64,000 nt of DNA from an uncultured Flavobacteriaceae bacterium (lineage in GTDB: Bacteria > Bacteroidota > Bacteroidia > Flavobacteriales > Flavobacteriaceae). The stretch lies in the NCBI GenBank assembly GCA_947500575.1, contig CANMSI010000001.1, positions 1,178,001 through 1,242,000 on the forward strand, given 5' to 3'. The notes beneath the pieces are model-generated. The model was given only the letters and a program-made list of their open reading frames with translations. It searched no databases and was not told the origin of the DNA. Within the stretch, counting starts at the first letter, position 1, and every line of letters starts with the position of its first letter. Made by a program: the position numbers and the translations under genes. This document shows positions 53,815-63,437 of the stretch, piece after piece.

Positions 53815-55242
53815 ATGAAAATATCCCTATTCCTTCTTTCCTATTTTTGTTTGTTTTGTTCCATTAGCTATGGCCAAGTAACCATAAGCAGACAAAAAGT
53901 TGCCATAGATAAGCCAAAATCTAGTCCGATCTCAATTATTGATAGTTACAGCAATATCCATTTGTTTTTTCATACAAAAAAGGAACTGGTATACCTTAGA
54001 TACGATAAGGAATATAATTTCATTAGTGAAAATAAGTTAGCTATGCCACCAAAAGCTTATAAAACCCTAATAGGCTATGGGATAACAGAAGATAATCAAA
54101 TAAATCTCTATTTTTCAAATGAAAAAAATAAAAAATTCTATCTCTTAGGGCTACAAAAAAATAAGGTGGTTGCCAGAAAAGAGATCATATTTAAACTTCG
54201 CAAGGAGAAATTAGTATCTATTATCAATTACAACAATACCTTTTATCTACTTTCTGCTCTGAAGGATGCTTCCAAATTAAATCTTCGCACATTCAAAAAA
54301 GACACCTACCATAGCACACTATTTAGCTTTGGCAATACCCATTTTTATAATAAAGATGGTGCCCCTGCGTACTTGTCCAATATCATGGACACGGACAAAG
54401 TGGTGCTCATTGAAGACAATGCACCGAATGCAATTGAGAACACCTCAAAAACTATCAAAGTTTACCCAAAAAAAGATCATATTTATATTAGTCTTGATCA
54501 TCGAAACCAATATTCCAGAATACTGGATTTAGATTTAAAAGAGGGAAAACCCAAGTTAAGAGATTTTCCAATTCCAGATTCCCTTTTTTCTGAATCCAAA
54601 TCACCCAAATCAAATTCGTTTATCTTTAAAGACCGGGTATTTCAATTTAAATCTTCTTGGGAACAATTTCTACTATTAATTAGTGATCTGGATAGTAGAA
54701 GAGTCCTAAAACAATATTCATTTAACAGGCAAGAAGAAATAGCATTTAAAAATACAGCCATCATACAAGAAGATTCGTTGAGCTCCACGCGGACCCGAGA
54801 GTTAGAAAAAACAAAGCAGTTTTTACGCAAAGTAAATAATGCGGAAACAGCCGGCTTAGTAGCCTTTGAAAATAAAAACAAGCTACAGTTAACAATAGGT
54901 GGATTCACTAAAATTGAATATGATTCTGAATACTACACTGTACCAGGATCTCCTTCTGACGGTTTCGTTTTAAATAGTAACGTAGTTCTTAACCCCCTAG
55001 CTTTTACTTATAAATCGTATGTTAGAACCAAATCTGTTTATTTTAAAACTTTATTAGATAAAAATAGTCTGGAGCACCTGAAAGCACCTATTAAAAAGAA
55101 TATTTTTGACAGAATTAGGAGCCATTCCGAGTATCAATATTCCGTATCAATGGAAACAATTTTTAAGCATCAGAATCATTTTATTTTTGGATATTATGAA
55201 AAGGAATCTGAGTATTACTTTCTGGTTAAATTTGCTGAATAA
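53815..55242 (+). CDS. Exported protein of unknown function
   Basis: 475 residues with a signal peptide (MKISLFLLSYFCLFCSISYGQ). The mature part is Lys- and Ser-rich with repeating beta-strand segments (NIHLFFHTKKELVYLRYDKEYNF, then QINLYFSNEKNKKFYLLGLQ), which could be a beta-propeller. No T9SS domain, no lipobox. Not recognised. Stands alone between metG and the deacetylase gene. Confidence 0.75.
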   Translation: MKISLFLLSYFCLFCSISYGQVTISRQKVAIDKPKSSPISIIDSYSNIHLFFHTKKELVYLRYDKEYNFISENKLAMPPKAYKTLIGYGITEDNQINLYFSNEKNKKFYLLGLQKNKVVARKEIIFKLRKEKLVSIINYNNTFYLLSALKDASKLNLRTFKKDTYHSTLFSFGNTHFYNKDGAPAYLSNIMDTDKVVLIEDNAPNAIENTSKTIKVYPKKDHIYISLDHRNQYSRILDLDLKEGKPKLRDFPIPDSLFSESKSPKSNSFIFKDRVFQFKSSWEQFLLLISDLDSRRVLKQYSFNRQEEIAFKNTAIIQEDSLSSTRTRELEKTKQFLRKVNNAETAGLVAFENKNKLQLTIGGFTKIEYDSEYYTVPGSPSDGFVLNSNVVLNPLAFTYKSYVRTKSVYFKTLLDKNSLEHLKAPIKKNIFDRIRSHSEYQYSVSMETIFKHQNHFIFGYYEKESEYYFLVKFAE

Positions 55243-55314
55243 AGTTGTTTTAAATTACCTTCCTATTTAGACTACTAATAACGGACGTTATAACATCAAA
55301 CTTTTGAAAGGAAA

Positions 55315-56217
55315 ATGCTCAAGATTGCCTTCCATCCTATTTATAAACATCCATTGCCAGAAGGTCATAGGTTTCCTATGCTAAAGTACGAGCTGCTGCC
55401 ACAGCAACTATTGTATGAGGGCAGCTGTTCTAACAACAATTTTTTTGAACCAGAAATTCCAAATGACAAATACATAGTAGCTGTTCATGATCCAGAATAC
55501 TTTTATGATTTACTCAACATTAAAATTTCATCTAAAGAGGCACGAAAAATAGGTTTTCCGCTCACAGAAGATTTGGTTGAACGAGAAAGAATCATTGCAG
55601 ATGGTACTATGAAAGGGTGTGAATTTGCCCTAACATATGGAATTGCTATGAACATAGCGGGAGGAACTCACCATGCGTACAGTAATAAGGGAGAAGCTTT
55701 TTGCATGCTCAATGACCAAGCCATAGGAGCTAGGTATCTACAAGCCAAAGGACTTATTAAGAAAGTACTTATCGTGGATTTAGATGTACACCAAGGCAAT
55801 GGCACAGCCGAGATCTTTGCGAACGACCCTTCTGTATACACCTTTTCCATGCATGGAATCGCTAATTATCCGTTTAAAAAAGAAATTTCGGATTTGGATA
55901 TTGGCCTGCAAAAAGGAACCGAGGACAAAGAATATTTAGCTATCCTAAAAAGAACATTACCCGCTCTTATTGACAAAGTAGGTCCTGATTTTATTTTTTA
56001 CTTAAGTGGGGTAGACGTAATAAAAACAGATAAATTAGGAACACTAAGCATGACCCTTAATGGCTGTAAGGAAAGAGATGCATTTGTGTTAGAGACCTGT
56101 AGAAAACACCAAATTCCGGTTCAATGTAGCATGGGAGGAGGGTATTCTCCAGACATAAAAACTATTGTAGAAGCCCATGCAAATACTTTTAGAATTGCAC
56201 AACAGCTTTATTTTTAA
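55315..56217 (+). CDS. Histone deacetylase-family (class II-like) enzyme
   Basis: 300 residues. Zinc and catalytic motifs: AGGTHHAYSNKGEAFCMLND (His pair) and DLDVHQGNGTAEIF (Asp, His), with YLSGVDVI and MGGGYSP near the end. Bacterial members remove acyl groups from polyamines, acetoin-type or other small molecules, sometimes proteins. Substrate is unknown. Confidence 0.9.
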   Translation: MLKIAFHPIYKHPLPEGHRFPMLKYELLPQQLLYEGSCSNNNFFEPEIPNDKYIVAVHDPEYFYDLLNIKISSKEARKIGFPLTEDLVERERIIADGTMKGCEFALTYGIAMNIAGGTHHAYSNKGEAFCMLNDQAIGARYLQAKGLIKKVLIVDLDVHQGNGTAEIFANDPSVYTFSMHGIANYPFKKEISDLDIGLQKGTEDKEYLAILKRTLPALIDKVGPDFIFYLSGVDVIKTDKLGTLSMTLNGCKERDAFVLETCRKHQIPVQCSMGGGYSPDIKTIVEAHANTFRIAQQLYF

Positions 56218-56281
56218 TTTTAGTAAGTATCTTAGATAGGAATTAAAGTATAATTTCACATTCATAATCAATTCATTGGGA

Positions 56282-57112
56282 ATGAACAGAATTCTAATTT
56301 TATTTTTTTGCCTCATAAGCACACAGGTTTTTAGCCAACAAACTACCGATACGGATAAGACTACTTGGCAATTATTTACCTATGATATGGGGAATGTTTT
56401 TCAAGGCATGGGATACGCCTACAGCAGACCACTGCACTGGACAGGCAAGGATTGGTCTACTTTTGGAGCCGTTGCAGGAGGCACGGGTTTAATATTTATT
56501 TTTGACGAGCCTACCTCCGATTTTTTTAGGAGACAGAAAGAAGGTATTCCTAAATTTTTAGATAGCTATGGCACTTCCTATGGGAGCCCACAATACAACT
56601 ATATGTTAACAGGTGGTGTATATCTCACTGGGCTATTCACCAAAAATCCAAAGCTAAGGCGCACGGGGGTGCTGCTAATTTCTTCTGCTTCTGCCGCAGG
56701 TTTTCTGCAACTCCTTGGCAAGTATCCTATAGGTAGAGCCAGACCAACAAGTGGAAAGTCTAAAGATACCTTTGATCCGTGGAGCAGCAATAGGGAATTT
56801 CATTCCTTCCCTTCTGGCCATGCCATTTTGGCCTTTACAAATGCTTATGCAATTGCAAAACAGTTTAAAAATCCTTGGGTAAAAACTGGTATTTACACCG
56901 TAGGGTTAATTCCAGGAATATCGCGTCTTTGGAGAGGTGATCATTGGCTTTCTGATGTTGCTTTTGGTGTTGCAATTAGTATTTTTACGGTAGAGTCTAT
57001 AGACCGTTATTTAGATACCAAATACGATCAGAAATATAATGAAGAAGATAAAAAAGTAAGTTGGGATCTCAATTTTGGCCCTGGACAATTGGGGGTTACC
57101 ATGCGCTTTTAA
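56282..57112 (+). CDS. PAP2-family lipid phosphatase
   Basis: 276 residues from the ATG at 56282 (a TTG two codons earlier is less likely). A signal-like N-terminus (ILILFFCLISTQVFSQ) is followed by the acid phosphatase motifs: KYPIGRARPTSGK, the PSGHA motif and SRLWRGDHWLSDVAFG. It likely removes phosphate from lipids such as undecaprenyl diphosphate or phosphatidic acid at the periplasmic side. Confidence 0.9.
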   Translation: MNRILILFFCLISTQVFSQQTTDTDKTTWQLFTYDMGNVFQGMGYAYSRPLHWTGKDWSTFGAVAGGTGLIFIFDEPTSDFFRRQKEGIPKFLDSYGTSYGSPQYNYMLTGGVYLTGLFTKNPKLRRTGVLLISSASAAGFLQLLGKYPIGRARPTSGKSKDTFDPWSSNREFHSFPSGHAILAFTNAYAIAKQFKNPWVKTGIYTVGLIPGISRLWRGDHWLSDVAFGVAISIFTVESIDRYLDTKYDQKYNEEDKKVSWDLNFGPGQLGVTMRF

Positions 57113-57196
57113 TTTCGTATCATCCCATAGATTTTAACAATGCGTCAATGACCACTCGCACGGGATTATTTGTAACTTTATACAAAACTTAATCGT

Positions 57197-57715
57197 ATGT
57201 TATCAAAAAAGGTAGAAGAAGCTTTAAATGATCAAATTAGAATAGAAGCTGAGTCTTCTCAAGTATACCTTTCTATGGCCTCTTGGGCTGAAGTTAAGGG
57301 TTTGGAGGGAATTGCTCAGTTTATGTATGCGCATTCCGATGAGGAACGTATGCATATGCTTAAGCTAGTTAAGTTTGTAAATGAACGAGGAGGGCATGCC
57401 CATGTATCTGAGTTAAAAGCACCAAAACATGATTTTAATACTTTTCAAAAAATGTTTCAAGAGCTGTATGAGCACGAATTATTTGTATCTAACAGTATCA
57501 ATGAATTAGTGCATATTACACTTCAAGAGAAAGATTATGCAACCCATAACTTTCTGCAATGGTATGTAGCGGAACAAATAGAGGAAGAAGCATTGGCCAG
57601 GACTATTTTGGATAAGATTAATCTTATCGGAAATGACAAAGGAGGTCTTTATTTATTTGATAGGGATGTACAACAAATTACCGTAGAAAGTGCAGCTAAA
57701 GATACCGAAGCCTAA
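57197..57715 (+). CDS. Ferritin
   Basis: 172 residues, a four-helix bacterial ferritin (non-heme). Ferroxidase ligands are visible in IEAESSQVYLSMASWAE (Glu), HSDEERMHM (Glu, Glu, His) and AEQIEEEALA (Glu). It stores iron in a 24-subunit shell and protects from iron-driven oxidation. The small Lys/Cys-rich gene follows after 70 bases. Confidence 0.93.
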   Translation: MLSKKVEEALNDQIRIEAESSQVYLSMASWAEVKGLEGIAQFMYAHSDEERMHMLKLVKFVNERGGHAHVSELKAPKHDFNTFQKMFQELYEHELFVSNSINELVHITLQEKDYATHNFLQWYVAEQIEEEALARTILDKINLIGNDKGGLYLFDRDVQQITVESAAKDTEA

Positions 57716-57785
57716 TTTTTAACATTTTTCTTTATTTAGATTGAATTAAAATAAATATTTTTGTCCAAATCGAAACTAAATTCCT

Positions 57786-57971
57786 TTGGGCAAAAAGAAA
57801 AAAAAGGCGAAGAAAAAAATGCTTTTACTGCAAAGCAGCATTGCCATGTCCCCACGAAAGGATATCGATAAGACAAAGTTAAAATCTAAATGCTGCAAGA
57901 AGTATAAGAAATGTGAAGCAAAACGTTGTAAAAAATGCCCATGTTTTGATCTTCTACAGAAAGTAGCCTAA
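57786..57971 (+). CDS. Small Lys- and Cys-rich protein
   Basis: 61 residues from TTG at 57786 (41 if the ATG at 57846 is used). The first 11 residues are almost all Lys. Six Cys are clustered in the second half: Cys36, 37, 43, 48, 51 and 53, with spacings CC, CxxC (48-51) and CxC (51-53) in a Lys-rich setting. This suits metal binding, like a tiny metallothionein or zinc knuckle, or a nucleic-acid contact through Lys. It sits next to ferritin; a TATTTTTG box lies at 57756-57763. I recall similar small genes in related bacteria but cannot confirm it. Confidence 0.65.
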   Translation: MGKKKKKAKKKMLLLQSSIAMSPRKDIDKTKLKSKCCKKYKKCEAKRCKKCPCFDLLQKVA

Positions 57972-58015
57972 TTCCAAAGCTCCCATTTTAATTCTTCAAC
58001 TATCTGTGTTTATCT

Positions 58016-59668
58016 CTAGAAAATTAAGTAAGTACTTAATACCAATAGCGTTATAAGCGCACCCACTGCAAAAGCATATTTCCAAGGTGTAGTGTCTATC
58101 ACTTCCGTGATTTTTGGAACATAAGCTTCCGTTTTTGGTTTTATCATCCCAATAACGAGCATAATTATAATATTCACCACAAATAAAATACCCATAATAT
58201 GCAAAAAGTGAGGATAAGCACCTGCCTCTATCAGGGCTAGCTCAGCTGTATCGGTTGTACCAGATTCAACGGCCGTTGTTATTGCATTCTCTCGTATCAT
58301 GGGTGCCATCATAAACTGACTTACCAAATACATTAACACCCCAACTATTAATACAACCTTAGCGCCTAGTGCCGGAACTTTTTTAGTCAAAATTCCAATT
58401 ACGACTACCGCCAATATGGGAACACTTAAACTTCCTAATGCCTCCTGAATATACCCAAAAAGACTCGGAGCATTTCCAATAAAAGGAGCAATGCTCATGG
58501 AAATAATGGCCAAGCCCAAACCAAAGAACTTCCCAGCCTTTACTGTTTGCATCTCCGTAGCCCCCTTATTAAAAAATTTCTTGTATAAATCAAACCCAAA
58601 CAAGGTGGCGCTACTATTTAACAAACTATTAAATGAACTCAAAATAGCCCCAAACAAGACCGCCGCAAAAAACCCTAAAAGACTTGGAGGTAACACCCTC
58701 TTAACCAGCTCTGGGTAAGCAGCATCCGCATCGGATAATTCGGAACCAAATAAATGCCAAGCGATAATTCCGGGAAGCACAACAATCACTGGAATTAAAA
58801 ACTTTACAAAAGCAGCTAGCATCATTCCTTTTTGTCCTTCTGCTAAGTTTTTAGCACCAAAAACACGCTGCAAAATGGATTGGTTGGTTCCCCAATAATA
58901 CATCTGAGCAATCATCATACCTGTAAATACGGTACTGAATGGAATGGAGGCTGTTGGCCCTCCTACCACATCGAACTTATCCTGATTGTCTGCCCATAGC
59001 GTACTTAATCCATCAGACACACTATTGTCTCCAATCAACATTAAACCAAATACGGGTATTAGCAGACCTCCTATTAATAAACCTATAGCATTGATTAAAT
59101 CGGAAACTGCTACCGCTTTTAAACCTCCAAAAATCGCATATACAATGCCTATCAGTCCAATACTCCATACACAAATCCAGTAAGTAGCACGTTCGGGTAC
59201 TCCCAGTAATTCTGGCAAATCAAACATGGTGATAAACGCCTTAGAGCCTGCAAATAATATGGTAGGCAATAGTACTATTCCAAAAGCAATTAGAAATAGT
59301 ATGGATAAAATTGCTTTTGTATTTTCATCAAATCTTCCCTGAATAAATTCTGGTATGGTGGTAATTCCTCTTCGCATATACTTCGGAAGAAACCACAAAG
59401 CAGTAATAACCATTGCTATAGCTGCCAAGGTCTCCCATGCCATTACCAAAACACCTTCAGTAAAGGCCTGTCCATTTAAACCAACAATTTGTTCTGCAGA
59501 AAGATTGGTAAGCAATAGAGAACCAGCAATAGTAATAGCACCTAAACTTCTACCTCCTAAATAATAGCCGTCTGCCGATTTTTCGTTTGTTTTTCTAGTA
59601 GCATACCATGCAATAACGGCCACTAATGCAGTAAAGCCCACAAAGGAAAAAATAGATAACAGATCCAT
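58016..59668 (-). CDS. Sodium/solute symporter (SSS family), sugar type
   Basis: 550 residues with about 14 membrane helices. Family motifs: YYLGGRSLGAITIAGSLL, AEQIVGLNGQAF, IVYAIFGGLKAVAVSDLI (Na-site region) and AQMYYWGTNQSILQRVFGAKN. It resembles SGLT-like sugar symporters of marine Bacteroidota. It moves a sugar across the inner membrane with Na+. It lies 23 bases after the GH36 gene and is cotranscribed with it. Confidence 0.9.
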   Translation of the reverse strand: MDLLSIFSFVGFTALVAVIAWYATRKTNEKSADGYYLGGRSLGAITIAGSLLLTNLSAEQIVGLNGQAFTEGVLVMAWETLAAIAMVITALWFLPKYMRRGITTIPEFIQGRFDENTKAILSILFLIAFGIVLLPTILFAGSKAFITMFDLPELLGVPERATYWICVWSIGLIGIVYAIFGGLKAVAVSDLINAIGLLIGGLLIPVFGLMLIGDNSVSDGLSTLWADNQDKFDVVGGPTASIPFSTVFTGMMIAQMYYWGTNQSILQRVFGAKNLAEGQKGMMLAAFVKFLIPVIVVLPGIIAWHLFGSELSDADAAYPELVKRVLPPSLLGFFAAVLFGAILSSFNSLLNSSATLFGFDLYKKFFNKGATEMQTVKAGKFFGLGLAIISMSIAPFIGNAPSLFGYIQEALGSLSVPILAVVVIGILTKKVPALGAKVVLIVGVLMYLVSQFMMAPMIRENAITTAVESGTTDTAELALIEAGAYPHFLHIMGILFVVNIIIMLVIGMIKPKTEAYVPKITEVIDTTPWKYAFAVGALITLLVLSTYLIF

Positions 59669-59691
59669 AGTTTAATTGGTTTAGTTAAAGT

Positions 59692-61461
59692 TTATTGTCT
59701 TATTAATTGCACCATTCCACAAGGTGGAACAGCAATTTCAACAACACCTTTATTTAAACATATGCTTTCTTGCGAAACAAGGGTGCCCTGACAATCGTAC
59801 ACTATTCCAGAATAGCTTCCCAAATCTACACTATTTTTTAAAACTATTTCGGTTGCAAGCTGACCATTAATAATATGTATGTTCTCTTTGCTTGTTGAAA
59901 GAGGAATTATATAGCTCTCGTAGACACCTATAATCATGTAAGAATCTGTACTAATTTGTTTCAAGGGGTAATTAGCCAAAGGTCTGGAAGGAAGAAAATC
60001 ACCTTCTAACAGCATAGTAGCATGTTTAGTCCAATATTCGGTATAAAACTTAATCATTGCTATCTGAGCTGCTGGAGCATCCTGCAGCATAATCGATAAC
60101 TGTGGAACGCCAAATAAAGTATTTACCATTTGCAATGCAGCTACCTCAACAGATTCGTCCATATGCCAGGTAACCATATCCGAGTGCACCGCTGTATTTC
60201 CACAGAGCATTTTAATATCTGAAATACGCACTCTGTTCATTGTAGCATCTCCAGGGCAGTCAAAAGCACGGAACATATTTCCATATTTTCGCATTGCTGG
60301 GCCAGTATATTTCTGTCTAAATTCTATAAAAACCTCAGGGTTAATTGCTTGCAAGGTGGTAACCACATCTGTGAGCAATCGATCCACTGCCGCATTGATT
60401 GATGCATAGTCTCTGCCATTCTCCTGACTTAAAGGCGTATCCTCATAGCACCTAAAGTCGTCAATAAAATCAAGTTTAAAACCATCTAAATTCCATTCCT
60501 TCAAGGCCTTGGCATAAATATTAATTAGGTAGGATCTCACTTCTGGAAAGCGCGGGTCAAATACAGGGGCCCATCTATGATCTTCGGTTAAAAATTTCCC
60601 TTTAAATTTTTGATACGCTTTGGAATGTTTTCCACAGAACGGTACCGAATACCATAGTGCTACCTTCATCCCTGTCTCATGTATCCTGGCGATGTAGCCT
60701 GCCATATCTGTAATACGCTCAGACTCCCAATCTCCGGTATAATCATATCCTCTATTACTGTCATTGGTTTGCCAACCATCGTCTATAATTATAGATTTAT
60801 AGCCTAAATCGCTTGCAATTTCACATTCTCTAAGCAGTACGTCTTCTTCTAAATTTTGATGAAATTGATACCAAGTAGAGTAGAGTGGCATTTTTGCAAT
60901 TTCAGGAACGTAAGCCGGTTTTAGCACCTCATAAGTTTCCCACCAACTGCCCACATCTCTTAACGCTTCCGAAAAGTGAACCTCTCTATAATCTAGACGC
61001 AATTGGGTTTTAAAGTGCTTCATGGGATATTCACACTCAGAAAAGAAGGTAATATGGCAATAAAAGAAATTATCTTCTTCTCTTAACCGTGCATTCATCT
61101 CTAACTTATTAATGGCATTTGCACATGAAAATGTTAGAATATTTGTATCATCGTTACCATATAGATTAATCACAGGCGCGTCTATGGAAATCCTAGATTC
61201 CATATGATCCAATTCCCAATCGGCCTGGATTCTTTTGGAAAAATCCGTGGTCGGTTTCCAAACTCCTTTTACGTTAATTCCCGGTATTTTCCAATTTAAA
61301 CTTACTGGTTGTGGATATAATGCCACTTCACTGTGCAGTTCAAACTCATAGATCATAACACCATCGGTATCCGAGACCTTGGTTAGTGATGTAGTCACTC
61401 CACTTTCTTTTCCAACACTATGCATTTCTTCCACATGCTTTGCTATCGTCTTGGCAATCAT
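59692..61461 (-). CDS. GH36-type alpha-galactosidase, cytoplasmic
   Basis: 589 residues, no signal peptide, so cytoplasmic. The catalytic barrel has IIIDDGWQ (227-231) and the nucleophile Asp331 in GFKLDFIDD, as in GH36 alpha-galactosidases; the acid/base is probably the Asp in the region RAFDCPGDA. An N-terminal beta-supersandwich (about 20-170) and a C-terminal beta domain fit the family. It releases terminal alpha-linked galactose. An alternative is alpha-N-acetylgalactosaminidase. It is in a set with the symporter and SusCD. Confidence 0.82.
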   Translation of the reverse strand: MIAKTIAKHVEEMHSVGKESGVTTSLTKVSDTDGVMIYEFELHSEVALYPQPVSLNWKIPGINVKGVWKPTTDFSKRIQADWELDHMESRISIDAPVINLYGNDDTNILTFSCANAINKLEMNARLREEDNFFYCHITFFSECEYPMKHFKTQLRLDYREVHFSEALRDVGSWWETYEVLKPAYVPEIAKMPLYSTWYQFHQNLEEDVLLRECEIASDLGYKSIIIDDGWQTNDSNRGYDYTGDWESERITDMAGYIARIHETGMKVALWYSVPFCGKHSKAYQKFKGKFLTEDHRWAPVFDPRFPEVRSYLINIYAKALKEWNLDGFKLDFIDDFRCYEDTPLSQENGRDYASINAAVDRLLTDVVTTLQAINPEVFIEFRQKYTGPAMRKYGNMFRAFDCPGDATMNRVRISDIKMLCGNTAVHSDMVTWHMDESVEVAALQMVNTLFGVPQLSIMLQDAPAAQIAMIKFYTEYWTKHATMLLEGDFLPSRPLANYPLKQISTDSYMIIGVYESYIIPLSTSKENIHIINGQLATEIVLKNSVDLGSYSGIVYDCQGTLVSQESICLNKGVVEIAVPPCGMVQLIRQ

Positions 61462-61824
61462 TATTCTTTATTCTTTGCTTTTGGTTAGTGTATAAATCAA
61501 AGCTGGGTTATTATTTTGGACGGCAACCACTTAGCACTTTCCTTTTTTAATTAGTTATAAAATAATTTTTTAATGGTATTTCAAAAGTTAATTTAAGTAG
61601 TTGAAATAGAGGTTTGCCGAGATCATCTTTTCATTTTTAGTAATTCACCAAAAGTGAATATCAGTATCCCAGTCCTTAAAACAAAATATTTCGTCATCTA
61701 TTATCCACCAAATGAATCCATTTCAAAAATAGACCTCTTTAATAAAAGCCAAGCAATTCTCCAATCGCCTGGCTTCTATTCAATTTCAACTTGAAACTTA
61801 AACTAAACTTACTAACTCAAAATT
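61462..61824 (-). other. Intergenic gap between susD and the GH36 gene
   Basis: 363 bases without a gene. A stem-loop for the susD end has arms 61746-61754 and 61767-61775 (9 bp, one G-U pair) with a weak T run, so a partial terminator on the minus strand. A TATTTTTG box on the minus strand (61731 to 61724), with TTG 22 bases upstream (61756 to 61754), could start a second transcript for the GH36 gene, with a long leader. Confidence 0.5.
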
Positions 61825-63405
61825 TTAATACCCTGGGTTCTGTACTAGATTTGGATTCGCATTTAATTGTGGAACAGGTATCCATAGTATTTCATCCCTA
61901 TTCGTATCAAACACTGCCGAGGTTCCTGCCAATGATTTTGGATGTCTTCCATTCGCTATTGTAGATCCAGCGCCAAGCACTTCTTCTGCTAGATTCCAAC
62001 GAACTAAGTCTAAGTAACGATGGCCTTCTCCTGTTAATTCCATAATACGCTCTTCAACAATCGCATCAAAAACTTCGCTTTGACTCAACCCTGCTGGAAG
62101 ATCTGCAATTTCCGCTCTTTGACGTACTTGATTTATCAAACCTATTGCCGTAGCAGAATTGCCATTGGCATTCTCTGCTTCTGCAAGCATTAATAGTACA
62201 TCTGAATAACGAATTAATCTCCAGTTTACACCCGTAGTTTGTCCAAACCCTGGTAAATCTTCTCTGTTCCCTGCAAAAAGGAATGCATATTTACGGGTAA
62301 ATAATGCATCCACTCCAGCTACTGCTGCCGCATCTATATCTGGTGCAAAATCTTCTAGAAAAGGACGTCCACCATAGCCTGTTGCTCCTGGATAATCAAA
62401 AGCGATGGTCGCATTTCGTCTAACCACATCTCCATTATCTTCGAATGCTTGTAAAATATGAGGATTGATATAATGCCCTCTATCCAGACTTACTGTAGGC
62501 GGCGAATAATCTATGTAAAAATTACTTTGAGCACCTGTTTGAGGAACATCGGCACCCCATACAAAATTGTCTTGAGGAGCAAACTGTAATTCGAATACTG
62601 ATTCTGCGTTATTTTCATTGGATGTTGTAAAATTCTCCTCGAATTGGGCAGCGGGCAATAAAGAATATACGCCACTGTTTACAACTGTTTGGAAATCTGC
62701 TGCAGCTTCGGCATAATTACCTAAGTACAAATGTGTTTTTCCTTTGAGAGACAGGGCGGCACCACTGGTAGGTCTTCCTAAATCGGCCCCAGTCCAAGTT
62801 TCAGGTAACATCATTGCAGCTTGTTCTAAATCTGCTATTACTGAATTGAAAACTTCAGTCTGAGTAGATTGGTTAGGGAAGAAGTCTTCATCCGATTTCG
62901 GTGTATTCAATACCAAAGGTACATTACCCCAAAAGGCTGCCAAATACCAATTCGCAAAAGCACGCATAAAATATGCCTGTCCTAGTATCTCATTTCTAGC
63001 ACTGCTTCCTGCGGGTAAATTATCATCATTTGCCTCCTCTAGAATTGTATTCGCTCTAAAGATGGTTTGATATAATTGAGGAAACATATCTACGGACCAT
63101 CGGCTTACTCCTGGAACACCTTGTAAGGTAGACAGCGTAGTATTATTTGCAAAAGGAACTACATTAAATGCATCTGAACGTAACATAGGTCCTGTATGCA
63201 CTACTCTTCCCCAGAAAAACACAGCTGTTATTGGATGAACCATCCCGTTTACCGCGACTCTAAAATCAGTTTCATTATTAAAAAAATCTAGTTGCGAAAC
63301 TGTATTAGGATTTGAAATCTCCAGTTGATCTTCATCACAGCTAGTGACAGGCAAAATAGCCGCCAAGAGCGTAATTATGATCATTTTTTTTGTTTTGATT
63401 CTCAT
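61825..63405 (-). CDS. SusD/RagB-family nutrient uptake lipoprotein
   Basis: 526 residues with a lipoprotein signal (LLAAILPVTSC). SusD pattern: TPR-like helices in the N-terminal half (AYFMRAFANWYLAAFWGNVPLV, GKTHLYLGNYAEAAADFQTVV), and the C-terminal RYSDVLLMLAEAENANG, IVEERIMELTGEGHRYLDLVRW and IPVPQLNANPNLVQNPGY. It sits on the SusC channel as a lid and captures the glycan. Partner gene ends 32 bases upstream. Confidence 0.94.
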   Translation of the reverse strand: MRIKTKKMIIITLLAAILPVTSCDEDQLEISNPNTVSQLDFFNNETDFRVAVNGMVHPITAVFFWGRVVHTGPMLRSDAFNVVPFANNTTLSTLQGVPGVSRWSVDMFPQLYQTIFRANTILEEANDDNLPAGSSARNEILGQAYFMRAFANWYLAAFWGNVPLVLNTPKSDEDFFPNQSTQTEVFNSVIADLEQAAMMLPETWTGADLGRPTSGAALSLKGKTHLYLGNYAEAAADFQTVVNSGVYSLLPAAQFEENFTTSNENNAESVFELQFAPQDNFVWGADVPQTGAQSNFYIDYSPPTVSLDRGHYINPHILQAFEDNGDVVRRNATIAFDYPGATGYGGRPFLEDFAPDIDAAAVAGVDALFTRKYAFLFAGNREDLPGFGQTTGVNWRLIRYSDVLLMLAEAENANGNSATAIGLINQVRQRAEIADLPAGLSQSEVFDAIVEERIMELTGEGHRYLDLVRWNLAEEVLGAGSTIANGRHPKSLAGTSAVFDTNRDEILWIPVPQLNANPNLVQNPGY

Positions 63406-63437
63406 TGTGTAATTATTTTCTTTGTTTTCATAACGTT

